Assembly (NCBI GenBank): GCA_021018815.1
Contig: JAITYX010000010.1
Location: 744,001-808,000 of the forward strand
Direction: 5' to 3'
Source of the DNA: Talinum fruticosum
Taxonomy: Eukaryota > Streptophyta > Magnoliopsida > Caryophyllales > Talinaceae
Length of the DNA stretch: 64,000 nucleotides
How positions within the stretch are numbered: position 1 is the first letter of the stretch; every line of letters begins with the position of its first letter. A program made the position numbers and the translations under genes. The notes beneath the pieces were generated by a model, which worked only from the letters and a program-made list of their open reading frames with translations, was not told the origin of the DNA and made no database searches. Below are positions 23,614 to 33,908 of this stretch, one piece after another.

Positions 23614-24980
23614 CTAGGGACATGGCATATTTTGGGAGGAGGAGTTGGGATTTTTGTCGGAGAAATAGGGCTGGACAGAATGGGGATAAGGATGAAACAT
23701 GGGCTGGGCAGAATGTGTTTGGGGGTGAAATGGGTTTTCGATTTTGGCTTTTGGTTTGTGGACTTGGGTTCTTTTGATTAGGGTAAAAATGGGAGGGATT
23801 ATGGGCAATTTGTGGACATTTTTGGGAGAGGTATGAGAGAATCTCTTGTCAAACAATAAAGGCTATTCCCAAAAAGCAAAGCAAGCACTCACAAGCATAG
23901 CAACATTCCACATCTCAATAATGCTTAACTTCACAAAGCCAAAAGAGATTAAGCTAGGATGAACAAAGTGGCTTATACCTTCATAAGGCCATGGGATGTC
24001 ACCTTGAGGGAAGTGGTTTGTGGCTTGAATTTCCAAACTCTCATTGCTAGTAGGCTCTTCTACCTCACTAGACAATGAATGGAAGATAATACCTCCATAC
24101 TTCTCAACTTCAAGAAATTCTTGGCCACAATCATCAAAGATGGGAAGTAGTTCATCTTGGCGTGAGTCTTCCTCATTGTTTGTAAGAGTTAGACTCACAA
24201 CTTGCTCCTCTTGAGGTGGGTTGGACATACCCAAGATTTCTTGCTCAACCACAACTTCACATGAAAAATGGTCATTGATTTCTTCCTCATTAGTAGATAA
24301 AGAAGTTTCTTCCGAAACATCTCCATCATGCTCATCAAACTTAGGAGGCAAATCAAAATCATTTGTTGGTTGGCAAATATCCTCCAATGCACTTTCAACA
24401 TACTCATCAAACTTTGGAAGCAAACCAAAGTTGGGCTCAATTTCCTCTTGAGTAGGAAAAAGAGGGCGGCCATTGATTTTGGTGAGGGAAGTGGGGGTTC
24501 ATTTTGTGGCACATTGGGACATTTTGTGGAGGTAAAGAGGGCTGGACAGTAGAGGTAAGTGGGAGAGGTTTTTTGGTGGTGGAGGGGTGGAGAAAAAGAA
24601 ATGGCCGAAGGTTTGGAGGGAAGGGAAGAATGACTCCCCTTATTGATTGGTTTGTTCTTGGTTGGAGGAGATTTGTAATTAAGTGGACCAAACTTTTTCA
24701 ACAATTTTCCTCTCAACTTTCTCCATATGTTCACCTTCTTCTTGCCTTTCTTCTTCCTTCTCATCTTATAGGCATTCCACCAAGTGAGGCCATGACTCCT
24801 CAACTTAGACACAACAATCTCAACCTTCTCATACTCTTTTAAGCTCAAATTTGCAAAGACTTCTTCAACCTTGACAAACCAACTAGAAAATCGATCTTGT
24901 TGGCCATAAAATTTGGGCACAAGTAGACTAACCAACTCAAAATTAGAAGCAGCCATTTCAGCATTCAAATCCAAATGCAA
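23614..24980 (-). pseudogene. U1 gag and protease-like region
   Basis: Starts at 24980. Residues about 15-100 match gag of T and W: PKFYGQQDRFSSWFVKVEEV, EKVEIVVSKLR, TWWNAYKMRRKK, WRKLRGKLLKKFGPL. A Pro/Ser/Lys-rich stretch follows, then an acidic region (PKFDEYVESALEDICQ, DDCGQEFLEVEKYGG), then LSIIEMWNVAML...FWE and PLLFDKR, the decayed counterpart of the protease C-terminus. TAG replaces Trp in FWEWPLLFDK (U4 keeps it). A frameshift separates the gag and acidic parts near 24200-24420. No zinc knuckle or catalytic Asp is visible. Confidence 0.65.
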
Positions 24981-25119
24981 AGTGATGCTTAAGAATGGTG
25001 AAAGAAAATGGGCAGAAATGGTTTTTTTGTGGTTTTGGTTTTTTTGTGGACGAATGTGTTTGGGCTAAAAGGGTTGTGTATGGGGTTAGGGAAGCAACTC
25101 ACCCAAGGAATCAAAACTT

Positions 25120-25131
25120 GCTCTGCTAGCA
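25120..25131 (-). other. U1 primer-binding site, decayed
   Basis: GCTCTGCTAGCA on plus; the intact form in U3 is GCTCTGATACCA. Lies 4 bp from the LTR start at 25136. Confidence 0.7.
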
Positions 25132-25135
25132 AAGT

Positions 25136-25672
25136 TGATGTATAGCTCTATGTTCTGATGTCAAAGTTAATGTATAGCTAGGGTAATTGTCAAAATAGGA
25201 GGCAAAACGCAAAGATGGGTGGCTGGGCAGAATGGATCCTTTAGGTGCGGTCTTGGGAGATTGAGGTGATGGAGGGATAAATGGTGGAGTTTGGAGGTGA
25301 AATTTGAGGGGGTACTCTTGGGAAGGTTAGAAAGGGCGGGTAAAAGTGGGGGATCATTCGAGGTCGGGATCACCTCGAACTAAGGGTAAATAGAACTTCT
25401 CTCTGGGTGGAAGTCCGAGGTTGACAGGTCTTGGTTGTTGTGGAGGAGGGGGTCAGAATACGGCTTGGATGGAGCTGAAATTTGGAGGGGGAACTCTTGA
25501 GGGAGCTGGAAAAAGGAGGTAAAAAGTAGAGGTTCATTCGAGGTTGGGATCACCTCAAACTAATGGCTAAAAGTCTATCTCGCTGAGCAAGGCGTCCGAG
25601 GTTGACAAGCTTTGGGTGTTTTGGTGGGGGTCAGACGGCTGCTTGGATTGAGCTGAGATTTGAGGGGGAATG
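25136..25672 (-). repeat. U1 5' LTR, truncated
   Basis: Aligns with 20873-21410. Contains a tandem repeat of about 181 bp (GGGATCACCTCGAAC at 25367, GGGATCACCTCAAAC near 25548). Fossil primer site at 25152-25163. Ends abruptly at the U3 LTR start. Confidence 0.8.
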
Positions 25673-26096
25673 TGATGTATAGTGGCATGCTCTAATACCA
25701 AGTTGGTGTTTAGCTAGGGTAGATGGAAAAGTGGGTAGAAAAGTGGTTAAGGTGCAAAGAAGAAAAACCGGGCGGAATGGCCTTCTTTAGTGCAGTCTTG
25801 GGAGATCGAGTGATGGAAGGGTAAACGGTGGAATTTGGAGATGCAATTTGGAGGGGGTCATTCTTGGGGAGGTTAGGAAGGTCTGGTAAAATGTTGGAGT
25901 TCATTCAAGGTCGGGATCACCTTGAACTAAAGGCAAACAGAAAGTCTCGCTGGGCTGCTGTCCAAAATGAGGCTCTTTGTTTTTTTGGAGGTGTTAGTCG
26001 ATGGAGTGCTTGGATGGAGTTGAAATTTGGAGGGGAGGTACTGGAGGGAGTTGGGAAGAGGTGGTAAAAATTGGGGCTTCATTCGATGTCGGGGCA

Positions 26097-27380
26097 TGAT
26101 GGAAAGTGGACAGCCTTCTGTTTTGAGCTGAATATTATTCATGATGAAAAGCTTTGTTTGCTTAATGGTCAACCGAAAATGTTTGCTTATTTTATGACCA
26201 AGGGGAAAAGCTCAAAGAACAAGCGCATGGTGCTAATGGATCCCGGAGGATGATGAGTCCGGATTATTAAGTTCTTATGATTTTGTTCATAAATAAGTAA
26301 TTACCAATTTAGTTGAGAAGGTTAGTGAAAGTAGCCACCTAAAATCTCCATGGTCAAGCAAGAAGGTTTGTTCTAGTCAAGACCGGAAATGTTGCTATGT
26401 TATGCTCAAGGTACATAAATAAGTTGGTGCTTACTATGGTCGGTCCATATTTGCTAATGGGAGACCTTGGCCGAATGATGGACAACAAAGGAAGATGATG
26501 ACAAAAGCATTTTAGAAGCATCAAGAATCAAGGAGCTTGGAGAAGGGGAAAACAAGCCTTAGCCACATGTTCCCAATTTTGGAATACTTGGCTAGAATTC
26601 ACCCTAGCTTGGCTTGGAGAAAGGGAAAGGAATATTGTTAGTTAGTATTTTATTTTTGCATTTTTTTCAGCTTGAATTCTGCTTACATTCGGTTATGTAA
26701 ATGCCATAGCAAGGCATTATAAATTCAGCTCTTGTGCTTCCTTGTAAATAACTTTTTGATGAATATACAAACCTTGAGTGTTACACTCTTTTTCGGGATG
26801 GATTTCTCGAGCCTCTAAATCCTCAAAGCTGTATCCTAGATTGGCATCTAGGTGGTGTCCTTTGAGTCTCCCAAACCCCGGTGGTGTTTCTGTATCCGGA
26901 CCGTTTGAGAGCGCCCCTTGATTCAGCTTGGTGGTGTTTCCGTATCCAAGCCAGAATCCAGGTTCTATCCAGCGACTTCCATCAACCATATCTCCCAATC
27001 CACGAATCATCTCTTTCCCAAATTTCACACACTTCATCTTACATGAGTTGAGTCCATTCCCTCCAAATCTCAGCTCAATCCAAGAAGAACTCCATCCCCA
27101 GCACCAAAAACAAACAAAGAACCTCATTCTGGACAGCCACCCAGTGAGGCTTTCTGTTTGCATTTGGCTCAAGGTGATCCCGACCTTGGATGCTGCCCAA
27201 ATTTTACCACAACCTTCCCCAACCAGTTAACTAACCTTCCACCAAATTTCGTCCAAAAACTCCATCATTTACCCCTCCTTTCACCCTTTTCCCCAGAACC
27301 GCACCTGCAGGTCCTGTTCTGCCCGGTTGTGTGTTTTGCGGTTTTTCCATCTTTTTCTTTGCTTCCACCACTACACATCA
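26097..27380 (+). mobile_element. Solo LTR, family T (T2)
   Basis: TGATGGAAAGTGG...CACTACACATCA, 1284 bp, TSD GGGCA at 26092-26096 and 27381-27385. Inverted relative to T1. Confidence 0.95.
26831..26962 (+). other. Triple-hairpin leader domain, T2
   Basis: H1 CCTAGAT/ATCTAGG (26835, 26846) with loop TGGC. H2 CCGG/CCGG inside CTCCCAAAC/GTTTGAGAG. H3 GCTTGG/CCAAGC (26926, 26946), outer CCTTGATTC/GAATCCAGG. Confidence 0.8.
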
Positions 27381-27599
27381 GGGCACCTCGAACTGATGGC
27401 TCAAAGTCTGTCTCGCTGGGTTGGAGTCCAGAATGACAGGCTTTGGGTGTTTTGATGGAGGGGTCAGACGGGTGCTTGGATTGAGCTGAGATTTGAGGGG
27501 GGTGACTCAACTCATGTTGAGAGGTGTGGGTGAAATTTTCAATGAAGGGGTTTATATTTTTGGAGTTTTGGATTTTTGAAGTTGGGTAACTGGATAGTA

Positions 27600-27732
27600 C
27601 CAAGGTTCTCAAGGATACGAAACACCACCTTGAAAAGTCTTGGGGCACCTCTCGCTTGGCTAGATACAAAAACACCACTAGCTAGCTTAAGGACTCAAAA
27701 GGACACCACCAAGTTGCCAAACTTGGACACAA
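27600..27732 (-). other. Triple-hairpin leader domain, U3 3' LTR
   Basis: H3 CAAGG/CCTTG (27610, 27628). H2 CTAG/CTAG around 27659-27682. H1 CCAAGT/ACTTGG (27709, 27721) closing TGCCAA. Confidence 0.75.
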
Positions 27733-28623
27733 CATTTGAAAATTCAAAGGGGAACGAGTGGTCCAACTCGTATGAGCAATCCAGCTCAATGTTCATATAT
27801 TCATCATCAAAAGTTGTTATTTACAAAGTGGAATACAAGGGCTATTTATAGAAAATAAAAAGCATGCTGAAAATAAAATAAAGCTTAATCAAAATAATTA
27901 ATCAAAGGCTTGAATTAAGCTTCCTCTTCTTCAAGCAAGGATGGAGGGCCGGATGTGGAGGAGCATTCTTGGCCAAGTTTTGAAACTCTAGGGAACATGT
28001 GGTGGAAAACGCATGGTGCATTTTCAGCCATCTTCCTTCCCCTTGTGCAAGCAAGCTTGTTATTGGTCCAACACATGCTCTCTTCCACTAAAATTAGTGC
28101 TTAAGAATTCTCCTTGATTCTCCTTTGTTTCAATGCACATTTTCAGCTTGTTAATTCATTGGGATGGTCCGGCCATTGACTCTTGACCGAGCATGAAACT
28201 TTCGGCCATAAAATTCAACTTGGACAATGCACCTAAAATACCCTTTAGGTATTTTTGGACCGTCCTTGATGCATACTTTGCCTTAGCTCTTAAACATGAA
28301 TTATTTATATACTAATTGTCATAGAAAGACAATTTCCACATCCTTCCCTTGCAAGTTCTAGTTCCACTTGCTTAAATCCGAACCATAATAGGCATTTTGG
28401 AGGCCAAAATGATCTTCAAATTAAGCTTGACTCCTCTTATGCCTTAGCTTGAGAACCCCATGACTCTTGGAAATTAAGTTTGGATAGAAATATCCATCAT
28501 TCTGCCCTTATTGAAAAGAATTTGTCCTCAAATTTGCATGGACAATATCTTCCAAGTGAGGAAAAATCAAGATCAATATTGCACGACTCTTGTCATCATA
28601 GAGGTATTGCCTCTTATTTTCGG

Positions 28624-29106
28624 TTAAGGAAGATGTGCCTTGCATGGGCATAAAACCGATTGTTCACCATAAGTCCCCAACAAGTGATCTCCATGGGATT
28701 CTTCAAGTCGAGATAAGCATGACCAATGAAGCTGGGGGTCATAGGGATGTTCATGTTGCTTCTTCCCTTCAGCTAGATCACAATGCTCACTAAGCAAATC
28801 TCCAACTTGATTAACACACAAGTGCCATAGATGCTCTTGGTTACAACAACCTTTTAATTGGAAATATTGGTACCAAGCATTCTCTCCATAATCACGCTCA
28901 TAAGTATAATGGCACAATTTCAATGGTAGAAGTAAAAGCTTGCTTTCGGCCAGAATAGTATCAAGCACTCGGTTTGGAAATTTTGATGGAAAATGCTCAA
29001 CTCCTTGGCTCCTAAAACATCTTTGGCTTGAGTTAGGGACATAGCACATTTTGGGAGGAGTTGGGATTTTTGTGGGAAAAATAGGGGCTGGACAGATTGG
29101 AAACAA
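28624..29106 (-). CDS. U3 orphan ORF, shortened copy
   Basis: A 160-codon frame ending at the same TAA as U1. The N-terminal 50 codons are the Pro-rich end of the preceding PR-like region, so a deletion has fused the two. The rest matches the U1 orphan product: SKLLLLPLKLCHY, then HWSCLSRLEESHG and YGEQ. About nine of 39 residues differ in the C-terminal block, so the two copies are clearly diverged. Function unknown; see the U1 entry. Confidence 0.45.
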   Translation of the reverse strand: MFPICPAPIFPTKIPTPPKMCYVPNSSQRCFRSQGVEHFPSKFPNRVLDTILAESKLLLLPLKLCHYTYERDYGENAWYQYFQLKGCCNQEHLWHLCVNQVGDLLSEHCDLAEGKKQHEHPYDPQLHWSCLSRLEESHGDHLLGTYGEQSVLCPCKAHLP

Positions 29107-29141
29107 GGCTGGACAGAATGTGTTTGTGGGCGAAATGGGGT

Positions 29142-30159
29142 TCAGTTTTTTGCTTTTGGTTTGTGGACTTGGCTTCTTTTGAGTAAGGTAAAAGTGGGAG
29201 GGTCTAAGGACAATTTGTGGGCATTTTTAGGAGAGGTATGAGAGTCTCCATCATGGGCTAATCTCTTGTCAAACAATAAAGGCCATTCCCAAAAATCAAA
29301 GCAAATGCTCACAAGCATAGCAACATTCCACATTTCAATAATGCTCAACTTCACAAAGCCAAAAGAATTTAAGCAAGTATGAATAAAGTGGCTTGTACCT
29401 CCATAAGGTCGTGGGATGTCACATTGAGGGAAGTGATTTGTGGCTTAAATCTCCAAACTCTCATTGCTAGTAGGCTCGTCTACCTCACTAGACAATGAAT
29501 GAAAGATAACACTTCCATACTCCTCAACTTCTAAACATTTTTTGCCATAGTCATCAAAGACGGGAAGTACTTCATCATGGCTCACAATTTGCTCTTCTTG
29601 AGGTGGGTTAGACAAACCCAATATTTCTTGCTCAACCAAAACTTCACATGAAAAATGGTTATTGATTTCTTCCTCATTAGTAGATGAAGAAATTTCTTCC
29701 AAAACATCTCCATCATGCTCATCAAACTTAGGAGGCAAATCAAAATCATTTGTTGGCTGGCAAATATCCTCCAATGCACTTTCAACATATTCATCAAATT
29801 TTTGGAGCAAACCAAAGTTGGGCTCAATTTCCTTTTGAGTAGGAAAAAGTGGAGCGGCTATGGGTTTAGGTGGGGGAGGTGGTGGTTTTTGTGGGGGTAG
29901 AGAGGGTTGGGCCGAGAGCTTTTGTGGAGGGTGACTCTTTTTGTGGTGGGGTGTGGATTTTTGTGGAGGTAAAGAAGGCCAGCTGGTGGGTTTTGGTGGT
30001 GGAGAAAAAAGATGGTTGAAGCCTTGGAAGGAAGGGAAGAATGACTCCCCTTGTTTAAGGGTTTGGTCTTGCTTGGAGGAATTTTGTAAATAAGGGGGCC
30101 AAATTTTTTAACAATTTTCCTCTCAACTTTCTCCATGTGCTCACCTTCTTCTTGCCTTT
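29142..30159 (-). pseudogene. U3 PR-like region and gag C-terminal part
   Basis: Same order as U1: WRKLRGKLLKNL remnant near 30080-30140, Pro/Lys-rich middle, acidic PKFDEHDGDV segment (29690-29740), then LSIIEMWNVAML...FWEWPLLFDKR (about 29270-29350). A stop or shift separates 29445 from 29354. The gag reading frame is interrupted by T insertion at 30160-35194. Confidence 0.65.
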
Positions 30160-30164
30160 CTTCT

Positions 30165-31445
30165 TGATGTGTAGTGGCGGAAGCAAAGAAAATGGATAGA
30201 AAACCGCAAGGTACACAACCGGGCAGAATGCAGCCTGACTGCGCAGTCTTGGGGAATCAGGTGAAAGGTGGGGCAAAAGTGCTTGGTCTTGGCTGAAATT
30301 TGGTGGGGAGAAAGGTAACTGGTAAATGAAGATCGTGACCGAGTTTCGTTGAATTTGGGTAAGGGGAACTCCCTGAACAGATAGCCTGAAGTTGATGTAA
30401 CCGGCTGGCTGTACAGACAGACACCCTTTGTTTGGTTTCGGTGTGGAGGATGGAGATGTTCTTGGATGGAGCTGAAAATTGGAGGAATGGAAGTAGATGG
30501 ACAGGAAGGATTGTGGTTAAAATTTGGAGTAAAATGGCTGGGTAGATTGTGAGATATGAATTGGTGAAGTGAGGGGATAAAACCAAGGTCCTAGCTCGGA
30601 TACGTAAACACCACCGAGTAAGAACCGAGGGGCACCTTCAATCTGTCCGGATACAGAAACACCACCGGGAGATTGGAAGGACTCAAAGGACACCACCTAG
30701 CTGCCACACTAGGATACAGCAATGAGAATTCCAAAGGGTGAGCAAATCCAGCTCGAGTATAAACTCATATATTTCATCAAAGGTGTATTACAATGAAGCA
30801 CATGAGCTGATTATATAATGCCTAGCTATGGCATTTTACATAACCGAATGCAAGCTGAAAGTATAACAGAATTCAAGCTGAAAATAATGCAAAAACAAAA
30901 TGCTAACTAACAATATTCCTTTCCCTCCCTCCAAGCCAAGCTAGGGTGAATTCTAGCCAAGCATTTCAAAATTGGGAACATGTGGCTATGGCTTGTTTTC
31001 CCCTTCTCCAAGCTCTTTGATTCTTGATGCTTCTAGAATGCTTAGTCATCATCTTCTTTTGTAGCTCATCATTCGGCTAAGGCATCCTCATGGACCGAGC
31101 ATGTTTTAAGCATCAACTTATTTATGTGCCATGAGCATAACATAGCAACATTCCCGGCCTTGATTAGAACAAACCTTCTTGCTTGACCATGGAGGCTTTA
31201 GGTGGCTACTTTCACTAATCTTCTCAACTAAATTGGTAATCAATTATTTATAAACAAAATCATAAGAACTTTAATGATTTTGAAACCCATCATCCCCCGG
31301 GATCCACTAACATCAAGCGCTTGTATTTTGAGCCCTTCCCTTGATCATGGAGTAAGCAAACATTTCCGGCTGAACACTAAACATACAAAGCTTCTTAACA
31401 TGAATATCATTCAGCTCAAAATAGAAGGCTGCCCACTTTCCATCA
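30165..31445 (-). repeat. T 3' LTR
   Basis: TGATGTGTAGTGG...CTTTCCATCA; adjoins the polypurine tract at 31446. Confidence 0.96.
30583..30718 (-). other. Triple-hairpin leader domain, T 3' LTR
   Basis: H3 CTCGG/CCGAG (30595, 30614) with outer CCAAGGTCCT/AGAACCGAGG. H2 CCGG/CCGG inside CCTTCAATCT/AGATTGGAAGG (30635, 30670). H1 CCTAG/CTAGG (30696, 30709). A TATA-like TATATAAT lies upstream in element sense, near 30814-30822. Confidence 0.85.
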
Positions 31446-31462
31446 TTCTCCCCTTGTAGGAG
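31446..31462 (-). other. T polypurine tract
   Basis: Element sense CTACAAGGGGAGAA, then LTR start TGATGG. The same tract form follows the LTRs of U1, U3, V and W. Confidence 0.9.
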
Positions 31463-31473
31463 AGAATTTGCCC

Positions 31474-32892
31474 TCAAATTCGCATACATAGCATGCTCCG
31501 TGTGTGAAAAAATCTGATCATGTTGGAGCTTATGTTGAGAACAAAATTGGAGTTTCCTTGTATGCCCAGGCAGACGGTTAATTGTGGAAGCAGGTCTCGT
31601 TCATGCAGCCAGCCCGGATGTTCTCCGAGTATGCTCATGATGTAGGGGCTGCCTCGGTCCTCATTAGGCACATCAAACCGCAAACATTGAGGAAGATACA
31701 CAACTTCCTTTGGTACCATGAAAGTTGGCACAACAAACTCCACAACTCCATGTTCAATGTTTGGACAGAAGTGATTTGGCCTTAAAATACCATCAAAATC
31801 AATCAAACTTACATTGTCCTTCCATTGAACAACAGATTCGGACAGGCCATAATGTGGACTTAACAACCAATTACCAATGACAAGGAAGTCACCCTTCTGT
31901 GGTATGGAAAAAATGGAGGCTGTCCATGGAATTTTTTGCTGCTCTTCTCGGTCATCTGCCCATGTTTCAGCACCATTGGCCTTTAAATCACATTCTGGCC
32001 ATGTGAGAAAAATAGCTCCGGGATGGGGTCCTTTTGGAGATATGGTTTTTTTGTGGTGGTGAGTGAAAAGGATTGTTGTGTAGAGGGTCAAGGACAATTT
32101 TGGCTTGTGGAGTGATGGTGAGGGGATGGACATTTTGTGGAGGGTTCTCGGTTTTGTGGAAAGACGGGGAAATTTGTGTTTGGTAAGAAAAAACTCTTGT
32201 TGCTTATCCTTGAAGAGAGGTTCTCCAAGTGTAAGCAATAGGTCATTTTGGGAAGTAGAGTTTTGTGGCTTCGGTTTACATTGGCTAGGAGGCAAAGGAG
32301 CTAAGGTGATTTTCTTTCCATCCTTGGTGAAGGTGTAGGTGTTCTTGAAGCCATCATGTGTCACCCTTCGGTCATATAGCCAAGGTCTCCCAAGTAATAT
32401 ATGGCAAGCATCCATAGGAATCACATCACACCACAACTCGTCATGGTAGTGCTTACCAATACTAAATGAAAGAAGACAACGAGAATTAACTTGAAGTCCT
32501 TTACCTTGACTAAGCCATTGGACATTATAGGGGTGAGGGTGGACCGAAGCATGAAGTCCTAGCTTGTCTACCATTGTAGAGGCAGCCACGTTAGCACAAC
32601 TACCTCCATCAATGATAATGGAACACACCTTGTCTTGGACCGTACCCCTTGTGTGAAAAATATGTTCACGTTGCTCCTCATTCGGATCCTTGAATCCGCT
32701 CAAGGTCCTTCTTATCACCAACATTTCTCCTTCATCCGCCTCTTCTACCACTTCCTGTACCTCATCTAGCAAGAGTAGCTCCTTCTCGGTTTCATGCTCA
32801 TCCATCAAGGGCTCTTGGTATTCAACCAAGGCCATCACCCTACGGTTTGGACATTCCGCGGCAATATGTCCAAAACCATGGCATTTAAAACA
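31474..32892 (-). CDS. T zinc knuckle, protease and orphan C-terminal domain
   Basis: Zinc knuckle CFKCHGFGHIAAEC (CX2CX4HX4C) at 32892-32851 continues in frame into a 454-codon stretch. Protease active site IIDGGSCANVAA is at about residues 75-86, followed by NVQWLSQGKGLQ, MDACHILLGRPWLYD and HDGFKNTYTF. After a Pro/Lys-rich linker, roughly residues 275-454 form a domain with no motif I recognise (TWPECDLKANGAETWADD; VSLIDFDGILRPNH; EFVVPTFMVPKEV). It ends just before the polypurine tract and stays open, so it is recent or tolerated. It occupies the place of RT and integrase. Confidence 0.7.
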   Translation of the reverse strand, partial: CFKCHGFGHIAAECPNRRVMALVEYQEPLMDEHETEKELLLLDEVQEVVEEADEGEMLVIRRTLSGFKDPNEEQREHIFHTRGTVQDKVCSIIIDGGSCANVAASTMVDKLGLHASVHPHPYNVQWLSQGKGLQVNSRCLLSFSIGKHYHDELWCDVIPMDACHILLGRPWLYDRRVTHDGFKNTYTFTKDGKKITLAPLPPSQCKPKPQNSTSQNDLLLTLGEPLFKDKQQEFFLTKHKFPRLSTKPRTLHKMSIPSPSLHKPKLSLTLYTTILFTHHHKKTISPKGPHPGAIFLTWPECDLKANGAETWADDREEQQKIPWTASIFSIPQKGDFLVIGNWLLSPHYGLSESVVQWKDNVSLIDFDGILRPNHFCPNIEHGVVEFVVPTFMVPKEVVYLPQCLRFDVPNEDRGSPYIMSILGEHPGWLHERDLLPQLTVCLGIQGNSNFVLNISSNMIRFFHTRSMLCMRI

Positions 32893-32919
32893 CCTTCGCG
32901 GGTCACTTGGAGTTGGTAA

Positions 32920-33808
32920 AGCTTTGGGGGGTTTGGAGGTTGGACGGGCTGTTTTGTGGGGTTTGGAGTTGTTTGAGGAAGGGATTGGGGACTCCCCTTG
33001 TAGAAGGGTTGGCTTCTTTGAGAGGGAAAAGTTTTAGGCACTTCCTTTTTGGCAAACCGATTTTTCTTTTGTTGCTCCACCTTGTGTGCCAAGTGACACA
33101 CCTCATCAAATGTGGTAAAATGTTGTAGCTCCACAATTTGAGCATACTTAGCATCCAAACCGCCTAAGTACCTCACAATTATTTGGTCCTCATTCTCTTG
33201 CAAATCACATTTGATCAACAATTTCTCAAACTCTCTAGTGTATTCTTCTACACTCATATTGCCTTGTTGTAGAGTATAGAGTTGGAGAAAACTATCTTGG
33301 ACATAAGTAGGTGGTAGAAAACGAGCTTTGAGCTTAGCTCTCATTTTCTCCCAACTTTTGATTTTAGGCTTCTTGTCCCTTACTCTTTTGTGCTTCAAAT
33401 TTTCCCACCAAGTGGAAGCAAAGCCTCTAAGCTTGAGTGCAACAAGCTTCACCTTCTTCTCGTTTGGTACTTCTTTGTAATCAAAAATTCTTTCCACGGT
33501 CCTCATCCAATCAAGGAACTCATCCGGATGCAATCTCCCTTCAAATTCCGGAATCTCAACTTTGAAGTCTTGGTAGTGTGATTTGGACCGCCTAGAACTT
33601 CTTTTGATTGCCTTTCACTATCCGTGGAGGCAAAAGGATTGCTCTCCTCATCATCTCCATGTAGGCTAGGATTAGAGCGAATAGGAGGTGATTCACTCCT
33701 TAGCTGGTCACGCCTTGCCTTCATGTCACGCCCAAGCTGTTTTCGGAGGTACTCATTCTCCTTCATTAACATTTCAAACCTCTCTTCCAAAGTCATGCTT
33801 GCACTCAT
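32920..33808 (-). pseudogene. T gag, frameshifted
   Basis: ATG at 33808: SASMTLEERFEMLMKENEYL starts a coiled-coil-like region. The capsid part reads IPEFEGRLHPDEFLDWMRTV, KLVALKLRGFASTWW, KIKSWEKMRAKLKARFLPP and GNMSVEEYTREFEKLL, matching W. A 1-nt shift near 33604 (AAAA run) and another in a G6 run near 32925 break the frame, so the full gag cannot be made from this copy without frameshifting. Role: capsid assembly and RNA packaging. Confidence 0.85.
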
Positions 33809-33892
33809 GGCTGGGAAGTTTTTGTGGCTGGCTATTTTTGTGGTTTTTAATTTTTTGGGGAAATGGACACAATCACCCTAGGTTCAGAACTT

Positions 33893-33904
33893 GCTCTGAT
33901 ACCA
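33893..33904 (-). other. T primer-binding site (initiator Met tRNA)
   Basis: Element sense TGGTATCAGAGC, a perfect match, 4 bp from the 5' LTR. Confidence 0.95.
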
Positions 33905-33908
33905 AAAA

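Larger units (their letters stand above)
20873..25672 (-). mobile_element. U1: non-autonomous gypsy-like element with orphan ORF
   Basis: 3' LTR 20873-22079; polypurine tract just above it (CAACAAGGGGACAA in element sense); orphan ORF 22204-23217; PR-like/gag region 23614-24980; decayed primer site 25120-25131; 5' LTR from 25136, truncated at 25672 by U3. There is no RT, RNase H or integrase. Left flank CCCTT; the right flank is lost. Confidence 0.82.
25673..28499 (-). repeat. U3 3' LTR (contains solo T2)
   Basis: TGATGTATAGTGG...ATATCCATCA. Fossil primer site GCTCTAATACCA at 25689-25700. T2 interrupts it at 26097-27380. Confidence 0.85.

Noticed and set aside
30257..30586. Repeated 109-codon frame, also at 34001-34330
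   Set aside because: It lies in the T LTR and is identical only because the two LTRs are nearly identical; it is not conserved in frame in T3 or T5.
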